Positions 1 to 5,599 of a stretch of 5,599 nucleotides of DNA are shown one piece after another. A program made the position numbers and the translations under genes. This stretch comes from Acidobacteriota bacterium. GTDB lineage: Bacteria > Acidobacteriota > Terriglobia > Bryobacterales > Bryobacteraceae. The stretch is taken from assembly GCA_947505565.1 (NCBI GenBank), contig CANNLB010000243.1:1-5599 (forward strand), written 5' to 3'. Below the pieces are notes generated by a model that was not told the DNA's origin, ran no database searches, and was given only the letters and a program-made list of their open reading frames with translations. The number at the start of each line of letters is the position of its first letter. Position 1 is the stretch's first letter.

Positions 1-3000
1 CCCACTACGCACAGGCCCAACGGGCGGCGGGATTCTCCTCCGGCTCCTTGGCCTAGGGCTATCGGGAGGGCTCCCAGCAAGGCGCACATCGTGGTCATCA
101 TGATCGGGCGGAATCTCACAAGGCAGCCTTCGTAAATCGCCTCGTAGGGTGTTTTGCCTTCGCTTCTCTCGGCTTCTAGGGCGAAGTCGATTTGCATGAT
201 TGCGTTCTTTTTTACGATTCCGACTAGAAGAATAAGACCGACGAAACTGTAGATGTTTAGGTCTAGTTTGAATATGTACAGCGTCAACAGGGCTCCGAAG
301 CCGGCCGAGGGGAGGCCGCTTAGGATCGTGATCGGGTGGATGAAGCTCTCGTATAAGATTCCCAAAACGATGTATACGACGAAGATGGCTACCGCTAACA
401 GGAGCATCAGGTTTTTCGAAGATTGCTGGAAGGCGGCGGCGGTCCCTTGGAAGGTTCGGCTTACGTTCGTCGGGAGGGTCTGGTCGGCTACCGCTTCGAT
501 CATCTCGACCGCGTCTCCGAGGGAGGTGCCGGGGGCGGTGTTGAACGCAATCGTCACCGCCGTCAATTGGCCGTAGTGGTTGATGGCTTGGGGGCCGGCT
601 TTGGCTTCCATTTTCACTAGGCTGTCGATAGGAACTAGTTTGTCGTCGGTCGAGCGGACATACAGGTTCGATACATCTCCAGGGTTGGATTGGAAGGGAC
701 GCTCTACTTCCATCAACACTCGGTATTGGTTGTCGGGGGCGTAGATCGTGGAGATCCAGCGGGGGCCGTAGGCGTCGAATAGGGCGTTCTCGATCTGCTC
801 GGGGGTTACGTGTAAGGTCGCGGCTTTGTCTCGGTCGATCAGGACGTGGAGCTCGGGGTTCTTGATCTGGAGGTCAGACGTCACGTCCATTAGGCCGGGG
901 ATTTTGGCCATCTCCTTTTCCAGTTCCGGGGCGGACTTGTAGAGGGCGTTCGTGTCGCTGCTTAGAAGGGTGTATTGGTACAGGCTCTTCGTTAGGGAGC
1001 CTCCGATGCGGATCGATGGCGGGTTCTGGAGAAACACGCGCATGTTGGGGAGGACGTTCAGTTTGGGGCGGAGGCGGGCGATTACTTGCTCTACGGACTC
1101 CTTCCTTTCATGCAAGGGGATTAGATGGAAGTACATTCGACCGAAGTTGGGGCCACCGGTGGCTACGGCTGCACTCGTTCCTCCCATTCCGCTGAAGAAG
1201 GCCTCTACCGCTGGGTCCTTGCGGCCGATGTCGGCTAGCTTCTGGATGTTCTCCGCCATGGTGACGTGAGACGTGCCTTGGGGGCCTTCTACGATCGCTA
1301 GGATGTTGCCTTGATCTTCGGTCGGGATGAAGCCTTTGGGGACGATTTGGAAGAGATAGACGGTTCCGACTAGAATCGCTGCGCTGGCGGCCAGGACGAC
1401 GGGGCGGTGGCGGAGCGTCCATTTTAGGGTCACATCGTAAACGTGCAACATGCCGTCGAAGATGCGCTCGGTGAACATGTAGAGCTTTCCGTGGCTGCCA
1501 AGATGGGGCTTGAGGAAGCGGGCGGCTAGCATCGGAGTAAGTGTTACACTCACGAAGCCGGAAACGAGAATCGCTACGACGATGGTGACGGAGAACTCGC
1601 GGAAGAGGCGGCCTAAGATGCCTCCCATGAATAACAATGGGATGAAGACGGCGGCTAGGGAGACCGTCATGGAGACGATCGTGAAGCTGACCTCGCGTGC
1701 TCCGTCAAAGGCGGCTTGGAGGGGCGGGGTGCCGAGTTCCATGTGGCGGACGATGTTTTCGAGCACCACAATCGCATCGTCCACTACGAAGCCGATGGCT
1801 AGGATTAAGGCCATCATCGACAGGTTGTCGAGGCTATAGTTGCAAAGGTACATGACGGAGAACGTACCGAAGACGGCGATGGGGAGGGCGAGGGAGGGGA
1901 TGATGGTGGCAGAAACGTTGCGTAGGAATAGGAAAATTACCATGATGACCAAGCCTAGGGTTAGGAACATGGTGTGTTGCACGTCTTCAAACGACTCTCG
2001 GATGGAGATGGCTCGGTCCGTCAGGATGGTCAACGTAACCGTCGGGGGGAGGGTGGCTTTGAAGCCGGGGAAGAGAGCTTTGACTCCGTCGGCGACTTCG
2101 ACGGCATTCGTGCCCGGCTGGCGGAGGACCGCCATGGTGATCGACCGTTCGGTGCTGGTGGGGGTGTTGAACCAGGAGAAAGCCTTGTCGTCTTCGACGG
2201 AGTCGAGGACCGTGGCGATTTCGTCGAGGCGGACCGGTGTGCCGCCGATGGACGCTACGATCATGGGTTTAAAGGCGTCGGCGTCGGGAAGTTGGCCGGT
2301 GGTATGGATGGTGACGATCTGGTCCTTTCCATAGAGAGTTCCGGTGGGGATGTTGACGTTGTGGCGGCGGATGGCGGTCTCCACTTCGTCGATGCCGATG
2401 CCGCGGGAGGCTAGGGCGTTGGGGTTCACCTGCACGCGGACCGCGTATTTCTGCGCGCCCATGATTTGCACTTGGGCGACGCCGGGGACCATGGACATGC
2501 GCTGGGCCATCATGGTGTCGGCGTATTCGTGGAGGCGGTAGAGGGGGAGGATCTTGGAGGTTAGGGCTAGATAGAGGACGGGTTGGTCGGCGGGATTCAC
2601 CTTCTTAAAGGTGGGCGGGTTGGGCATGCCGGGGGGGAGGAGAGGACCGGCTTGGGTGATGGCGGCTTGGACGTCCTGGGCGGCGGCGTCGAGATCTCGG
2701 GAGAGGGCGAATTGGAGGGTGATGCCGGTGGAGCCGAGGGTGTTGGTGGAGTTCATCGAGTCGAGGCCCTCGATGGTGGAGAACTGGCGTTCGAGAGGGG
2801 TGGCGACGGCGGAGGCCATGGTCTCGGGGTTGGCGCCGGGGAGGTTGGCGGCGACGACGAGGGTGGGGAGGTCGATGTTGGGGAGGTCGGAGACGGGGAG
2901 GAATTTGTAGGCGACGGCGCCGAAGATCGTAATGGCCACCATGATGAGGGTGGTGGCGACGGAGCGTTGGATGAAGAGGCCGGTGAAGCCGGTGGAGGGG

Positions 3001-3014
3001 TGTCGGTTGATCAT
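1..3014 (-). CDS. RND multidrug efflux permease, MdtB/MdtC type (HAE1 family), 3' end cut by window
   Basis: Inner-membrane proton-driven drug pump that would work as a trimer with the adaptor encoded just upstream and an outer-membrane channel. The frame is open for 1004 codons from ATG 3014 to the window edge. The family usually has about 1020-1050 residues, so only the end of TM12 and the tail are missing. TM1 is near residues 15-35 and the first porter domain spans about 40-340. TM2-TM6 follow, with the TM4 proton-relay pair D412-D413 in GFVVDDAIVVLENI. The second porter domain lies at about 565-865. TM10 carries the conserved lysines of VGIVKKNAIM (about 935-936), and an R-F-R-P-I-M-M-T motif is near 967-974. 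The segments MYLCNYSLDNLSMMAL and SVTLTPMLAARFLKP match MdtB/MdtC more closely than AcrB. The start overlaps the adaptor stop as ATGA, with only a weak AGG as ribosome site. Substrate cannot be deduced, and codon use changes partway through the gene. Confidence 0.95.
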   Translation of the reverse strand, partial: MINRHPSTGFTGLFIQRSVATTLIMVAITIFGAVAYKFLPVSDLPNIDLPTLVVAANLPGANPETMASAVATPLERQFSTIEGLDSMNSTNTLGSTGITLQFALSRDLDAAAQDVQAAITQAGPLLPPGMPNPPTFKKVNPADQPVLYLALTSKILPLYRLHEYADTMMAQRMSMVPGVAQVQIMGAQKYAVRVQVNPNALASRGIGIDEVETAIRRHNVNIPTGTLYGKDQIVTIHTTGQLPDADAFKPMIVASIGGTPVRLDEIATVLDSVEDDKAFSWFNTPTSTERSITMAVLRQPGTNAVEVADGVKALFPGFKATLPPTVTLTILTDRAISIRESFEDVQHTMFLTLGLVIMVIFLFLRNVSATIIPSLALPIAVFGTFSVMYLCNYSLDNLSMMALILAIGFVVDDAIVVLENIVRHMELGTPPLQAAFDGAREVSFTIVSMTVSLAAVFIPLLFMGGILGRLFREFSVTIVVAILVSGFVSVTLTPMLAARFLKPHLGSHGKLYMFTERIFDGMLHVYDVTLKWTLRHRPVVLAASAAILVGTVYLFQIVPKGFIPTEDQGNILAIVEGPQGTSHVTMAENIQKLADIGRKDPAVEAFFSGMGGTSAAVATGGPNFGRMYFHLIPLHERKESVEQVIARLRPKLNVLPNMRVFLQNPPSIRIGGSLTKSLYQYTLLSSDTNALYKSAPELEKEMAKIPGLMDVTSDLQIKNPELHVLIDRDKAATLHVTPEQIENALFDAYGPRWISTIYAPDNQYRVLMEVERPFQSNPGDVSNLYVRSTDDKLVPIDSLVKMEAKAGPQAINHYGQLTAVTIAFNTAPGTSLGDAVEMIEAVADQTLPTNVSRTFQGTAAAFQQSSKNLMLLLAVAIFVVYIVLGILYESFIHPITILSGLPSAGFGALLTLYIFKLDLNIYSFVGLILLVGIVKKNAIMQIDFALEAERSEGKTPYEAIYEGCLVRFRPIMMTTMCALLGALPIALGQGAGGESRRPLGLCVV

Positions 3015-4189
3015 GACGCAGCCTTTACTTTGGAGCCGGGGGCGAGACGGAGTTGGCCTTCGACGACGACCTTTTCGCCGGGGCGGAGGCCGGATTCGAT
3101 GGCGACGTCGCGGTCAACCCGGGGGCCGAGGACGACGGGGCGGAGTTCGACGGTTTGCTTGTCGGTGAGGACGTAGACGTAGTTGCCGGTTTGGCTGTTT
3201 TGGAGCGCGGCGGCGGGGATGACGACGGCGTTTTGCAGAGATTCAAGGAGGACGGTGACGTTGACGAACTGGCCGGGCCAGAGGCGGGTGTCGGCGTTGG
3301 GGAAAGTGGCTTTAAGGCGGATGGAGCCGGTGGCTCCGTCGACGGCGTTGTCTAAGAAAGTGATGGTGCCTTGGGGGACGGCGGCAGTGTCGCCGGGGAT
3401 GAGGGCGGAGACGGGGAGGCGGCCGGACTTCATGCGTTGGCGGAGGGTGGCGAGGCGGATTTCGGGAATGGTGAAGGTGACGTAGGTGGGTAGGGTTTGG
3501 TTGATGGTGAGGAGGTCGGAGTCGTTGGCTTTGATGATGTTGCCGGGCTTGAGGCGGAGGTCTCCGGTGCGGCCGGTGAGGGGGGAGCGGATGAAGCAGT
3601 AAGAGAGATTGAGTTTGGCGTTTTCGAGGGAGGCTTCGTCGGCGCGGATGGTGGCTTTGACGGAGTCGATGTTGGCGGAGACGGCGCGGACGGCGGTGCG
3701 GCGGGCGCGGGCTTCGGAGGCGGTTTGGTCGGCTTGTTCGCGGGAGCCGATGCCTTGGGCGGCGAGTTTTTCGTAGCGGGTGGCTTGGAGGGTGTGGAAG
3801 GCTTCGGCGGCTTGGGCGGAGGTGAGGGTGGCTTCGGCTTGGGCCTGGAGGGCTTTATCGCGGGCGATGTTGGCTTCCCATTGACGGATGGATTCGAGGT
3901 AGGGGCGGGGGTCGATTTCGAAGAGCAGATCGCCTTGTTTGACGGCGGCGCCTTCGGCGAAGTGGGCCTTCATGAGGGTGCCGGTGATGATGGATTTGAC
4001 GGTGACGGCGGCGTAGGCTTCGACTTTGCCGATGGCTTTGATTTCGACGGGGACGGAGCGGAGGGTGGCGGAGGCGAACTTGACGCCGATGGCGGGGGGG
4101 CCGATGGGTTCGCCGGCGGCTTTGGCGGTGGATTCGGTTTTCGTGCAGGCGGCGAGGCCGAGGAGTGAGAGGAAGAGGAGGAGTTTCAT
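3011..4189 (-). CDS. RND efflux periplasmic adaptor lipoprotein (membrane fusion protein, MdtA/AcrA-like)
   Basis: Periplasmic adaptor of 392 residues, a normal family length, linking the permease at 1-3014 to an outer-membrane channel. The N-terminus [15 protein letters not shown] is a lipoprotein signal with lipobox L-A-A-C. Cleavage before C15 would leave a lipid-anchored protein. The first half of the biotinyl-lipoyl domain lies at about 56-95 ([10 protein letters not shown], then [19 protein letters not shown]). An Ala/Gln/Glu-rich alpha-hairpin coiled coil spans about 97-195. The returning lipoyl half is at about 200-222 ([18 protein letters not shown]). A beta-barrel follows at about 230-318, including the family motif LWPGQFVNV. 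The membrane-proximal domain at about 319-388 starts VVIPAAALQ and includes [18 protein letters not shown]. Its ATG overlaps the repressor stop by four bases (ATGA) and its own TGA overlaps the permease ATG in the same way. No good ribosome site is visible before its ATG, which favours translational coupling. Confidence 0.96.
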   Translation of the reverse strand: MKLLLFLSLLGLAACTKTESTAKAAGEPIGPPAIGVKFASATLRSVPVEIKAIGKVEAYAAVTVKSIITGTLMKAHFAEGAAVKQGDLLFEIDPRPYLESIRQWEANIARDKALQAQAEATLTSAQAAEAFHTLQATRYEKLAAQGIGSREQADQTASEARARRTAVRAVSANIDSVKATIRADEASLENAKLNLSYCFIRSPLTGRTGDLRLKPGNIIKANDSDLLTINQTLPTYVTFTIPEIRLATLRQRMKSGRLPVSALIPGDTAAVPQGTITFLDNAVDGATGSIRLKATFPNADTRLWPGQFVNVTVLLESLQNAVVIPAAALQNSQTGNYVYVLTDKQTVELRPVVLGPRVDRDVAIESGLRPGEKVVVEGQLRLAPGSKVKAAS

Positions 4190-4803
4190 TTGGTTCCAAT
4201 GCCGTTCCAGACGAAGTCGAAGACGCTATTGATGGGTAGGTCGGGGGACTCGGGGTCGTCGGTTAGGATGTGCTGCGCGAGAGCGGAGCGGATGAGGTCG
4301 TAGATAAGGCGGGCGGTTCTGGCGACGGAGCAGGGTCGCAGTTGGCCTAATTGGATGCCGTCGGCGAGGACGGTTTCGAGGAGGGTGGCTTGTTCTTCGT
4401 AAAGATCTTTGAATTCGGGCCGGGCGTTAGCGGCGCCGGTTGGTAGATGGCTAAATTCAGTGTAATAGATGCGGAAGAAGTCGCGGTTGCGGGAGAAATA
4501 ATGAAAGCGGGCGGCGATGAAGGCGCGGAGCTTGGCTTCGCAGGTGGGAGCGGTGAGGAGTTGGGCGGCAACTTCGGCGTGGAGGGCGAGGACGCCTTCG
4601 CGGAGGGCGGCGAGGAAGAGGTCGCGCTTGGATTCGAAGTAGAGGTAGACGGTGCCTTTGGCGACGCCGGCGAGGGCGGCGATTTGATCGATGGTGGCGT
4701 CGTTGAAGCCCTTTTCGGCGAACACGTGGCGGGCGGCGTCGAGGATTTCGGTGGTCCGGAATTCGAGGAGGACGTCTTTTTTCGATTTACCGGCGACAGC
4801 CAT
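4186..4803 (-). CDS. TetR/AcrR-family transcriptional repressor of the efflux operon
   Basis: A 205-residue DNA-binding regulator, a typical TetR-family length. The N-terminal domain at about 15-64 shows the family pattern: [19 protein letters not shown], then [19 protein letters not shown], with recognition helix about 47-56 and F/L residues after the helix-turn-helix (KRDLFLAAL). The helical C-terminal domain (about 75-205) would bind a ligand and form the dimer, and it contains an aromatic-rich stretch [15 protein letters not shown]. The start at 4803 is the only Met codon before the DNA-binding domain. As first gene of the operon, overlapping the adaptor gene by ATGA, it most likely represses itself and the pump through the palindrome at 4824-4837, with a pump substrate or related compound as inducer. 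That regulatory role is inferred from position and family. The ligand is unknown. Confidence 0.94.
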   Translation of the reverse strand: MAVAGKSKKDVLLEFRTTEILDAARHVFAEKGFNDATIDQIAALAGVAKGTVYLYFESKRDLFLAALREGVLALHAEVAAQLLTAPTCEAKLRAFIAARFHYFSRNRDFFRIYYTEFSHLPTGAANARPEFKDLYEEQATLLETVLADGIQLGQLRPCSVARTARLIYDLIRSALAQHILTDDPESPDLPINSVFDFVWNGIGTK

Positions 4804-4809
4804 TGACTA

Positions 4810-4838
4810 AGCATACAGCCGACTGACCGGGCGGTCAA
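4810..4838 (-). promoter_or_regulatory. Predicted sigma70-type promoter of the repressor-efflux operon
   Basis: On the minus strand, TTGACC (4838-4833, five of six matches to the -35 consensus) is followed by exactly 17 bases and then TATGCT (4815-4810, four of six matches to the -10 consensus). Only six bases, TAGTCA, separate the -10 box from the ATG at 4803, so transcription should start at or beside the start codon. No Shine-Dalgarno sequence is present. The operator palindrome overlaps the -35 box and the spacer, as expected for repression by blocking RNA polymerase. Confidence 0.6.
4824..4837. promoter_or_regulatory. Palindromic operator candidate for the TetR-family repressor
   Basis: TGACCG-GG-CGGTCA is a perfect inverted repeat with six-base arms and a two-base centre. 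TGACC/GGTCA half-sites are common in TetR-family operators. It lies directly upstream of the repressor gene, overlaps the minus-strand -35 box and ends 38 bases before the GTG of the divergent gene. It could therefore also affect that gene, although I see no convincing plus-strand promoter here. Binding by this repressor is inferred from location and symmetry. Confidence 0.65.
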
Positions 4839-4875
4839 TTGAGATTCGGAGGGGAGATTCTGCGAGCCTGGGAGG

Positions 4876-5118
4876 GTGAATTCGGATACGGATGAGAAGT
4901 CGCGGGCGGTATGGCTTCGGTTGCAGCGAGCGCGGACGCCGGGGCAACAGATTGCGCGGGCGCTGGAGATGACGGCGCTGGTGCGAAGCATGTTTGTGGC
5001 GAATTTGCGGCGGGAGGAGCCGGGGATTTCGGAGGCGGAGATTAAGCGGCGGATGGTGGAGTGTTATTACGGGGTGGAGCGGGCGGAGAAGATGTATGGG
5101 CCGCGGGGTGGGGAGTGA
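4876..5118 (+). CDS. Small conserved-type hypothetical protein (80 aa), partner of the downstream nucleotidyltransferase
   Basis: An 80-residue soluble, charged and probably all-helical protein with no signal peptide or membrane segment. A basic first helix (about 9-20, AVWLRLQRAR) leads to TPGQQIARALEMTALVRSMFVANLRREEPG, then ISEAEIKRRMVECYYGVERAEKMYG. The layout (Arg-rich helix, a long E/A/L helix, P-x-I-S-E-x-E, then a tyrosine pair and YG) recalls small proteins often encoded just before nucleotidyltransferase genes, but I cannot name a family. It has no histidine at all, so it lacks the RX4-6H motif of HEPN toxins, and it is far too short for AbiEi. The start is GTG at 4876. An in-frame TGA at 4840 and the lack of other ATG/GTG/TTG codons between them leave no earlier standard start. 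GGGAGGG sits directly against the GTG, which is too close for a normal ribosome site. The next possible start is TTG 4921. Its TGA overlaps the next gene's GTG (GTGA), indicating a coupled pair. Confidence 0.75.
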   Translation: MNSDTDEKSRAVWLRLQRARTPGQQIARALEMTALVRSMFVANLRREEPGISEAEIKRRMVECYYGVERAEKMYGPRGGE

Positions 5119-5599
5119 TTGCGGTTCAGGAGGCTTATGGGGAGCTTGTGAGGGCGCTGGAGGAGATGGAGCTGCCGTATGCAGTGGGAGGGAGCATTGC
5201 GAGCGGGGCGTATGGAGTTTCCAGGGCGACACAGGATGTGGATTTGATGGTGGATTTGAGTGCGGAGGAGGCGTTTGTGCTGGCGACGCGGTTGGAAGGG
5301 AGCTTTTCGGTGGATGCGGGGGATGCTCGGGACGCCATTGCGCGGAATCGGCCTTTCAACTTGATCCATATGGGGACGGCGTTCAAGTTCGATGTTTTTC
5401 CGGCGACGTATTTTGCGCACGGGGAGGACGAGATTTCTCGGCGACGGATGGTGGAGGGGACGGGGTTGGTGGCGGCGGGGACAGTGCCGGTGGTGAGTCC
5501 GGAGGATATTATTTTGGCTAAGTTGGCTTGGTTTCAGGATGGAGTGGATTTGGAGTTGGAGTGGGCTTTGCGGAGTAAGGGGTTAGACCGGACTTACTT
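5115..5599 (+). CDS. Nucleotidyltransferase-fold protein (MNT/AbiEii-like), 3' end cut by window
   Basis: The first 161 codons of a pol-beta-superfamily nucleotidyltransferase-like protein. After a short helix (EAYGELVRALEEMELPYAV) comes the signature GGSIASGAYGVSRATQDVDL: the G25-G26-S27 nucleotide-binding turn and metal-binding D41 and D43. A third carboxylate candidate, D93, lies in FKFDVFPA. All three expected acidic positions are present, so catalysis is plausible. Near the edge, VVSPEDIILAKLAWF matches a conserved helix of this group. Relatives place it among small proteins annotated as nucleotidyltransferases or AbiEii/AbiGii-toxin-like. The actual substrate, whether a nucleotide transferred to tRNA, protein or something else, is unknown. 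The GTG start at 5115 overlaps the upstream TGA by four bases and gives the full helix before the GGS motif. A downstream ATG at residue 18 would remove that helix. It could act as a toxin, an antitoxin or a housekeeping modifier. Confidence 0.85.
   Translation, partial: MIAVQEAYGELVRALEEMELPYAVGGSIASGAYGVSRATQDVDLMVDLSAEEAFVLATRLEGSFSVDAGDARDAIARNRPFNLIHMGTAFKFDVFPATYFAHGEDEISRRRMVEGTGLVAAGTVPVVSPEDIILAKLAWFQDGVDLELEWALRSKGLDRTY

Noticed and set aside
1840..2414. Overlapping plus-strand open frames within the permease region
   Set aside because: The minus-strand permease frame is continuous through here with clear RND motifs, and the plus-strand translations resemble no family.
2583..3176. 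Plus-strand open frame of 197 codons, rich in Gly, Asp, Glu and Val
   Set aside because: It is a shadow of the 5' end of the permease gene and the 3' end of the adaptor gene. Low-complexity composition reflects the G-rich strand.
3497..4168. Long plus-strand open frame of 223 codons, extremely rich in Gly, Asp and Phe
   Set aside because: It is antisense to the well-recognised adaptor gene, and its GGD/GFD-rich composition is the mirror of C-ending codons on the other strand. No domain is recognisable.
4803..4831. TTGACT at 4803-4808 as a plus-strand -35 box for the divergent gene
   Set aside because: With a 16-18 base spacer the -10 position falls in GC-rich sequence (around ACCGGG) with no resemblance to TATAAT, and the box overlaps the repressor start codon.
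4347..4991. Minus-strand open frame of 214 codons, rich in Ser and Pro, covering part of the repressor gene
   Set aside because: It overlaps the clear TetR gene in another frame, and its Ser/Pro-rich translation is typical of a frame-shifted read of GC-rich DNA.
4876..5118. HEPN toxin partner for the MNT-like nucleotidyltransferase
   Set aside because: The protein is only 80 residues and contains no histidine, so the defining RX4-6H motif cannot be present.
4807..5521. Other open frames on both strands over the small-protein/nucleotidyltransferase region
   Set aside because: Their translations are Pro/Arg- or Gly/Cys-rich without motifs, while the two chosen frames carry family-like patterns and a clean 4-base overlap.

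Overview
The window is GC-rich bacterial DNA with tightly packed genes. It carries two divergent gene sets separated by one 72-base intergenic gap. Codon use and the protein types suggest a soil-type bacterium. My best guess is an acidobacterium of the Solibacter/Bryobacter kind, but this rests on general resemblance and not on a marker gene.

Left and centre (1-4803, minus strand): a three-gene drug-efflux operon read right to left. It encodes a TetR-family repressor (4186-4803), an RND periplasmic adaptor lipoprotein (3011-4189) and an inner-membrane RND permease of the MdtB/MdtC type (1-3014). The permease runs off the left edge and lacks only about its last 20-45 residues. Both junctions are 4-base ATGA overlaps. 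An outer-membrane channel gene or a second permease may lie beyond position 1, but this cannot be seen.

Intergenic gap (4804-4875): a near-consensus sigma70 promoter faces the repressor gene. A 14-base palindrome covers its -35 side and fits a TetR-type operator. The predicted transcript starts at or next to the repressor's ATG, so the mRNA is probably leaderless. The simplest model is that the repressor blocks its own operon until a ligand releases it.

Right (4876-5599, plus strand): an 80-residue, mostly helical protein of unknown function is joined by a 4-base GTGA overlap to a nucleotidyltransferase-fold protein that runs off the right edge. The pair resembles two-gene modules built around MNT/AbiEii-like nucleotidyltransferases. 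A toxin-antitoxin or defence role is possible but unproven, and the small partner is neither HEPN-like nor AbiEi-sized.

Two composition signals cut across the genes. The plus strand is strongly G-rich over C on both sides of the divergent junction. In addition, the left 2570 bases contain 15 CTAG tetramers while the remaining 3029 bases contain none, a boundary that falls inside the permease gene. No RNA genes, insertion sequences, CRISPR arrays or terminators were found.
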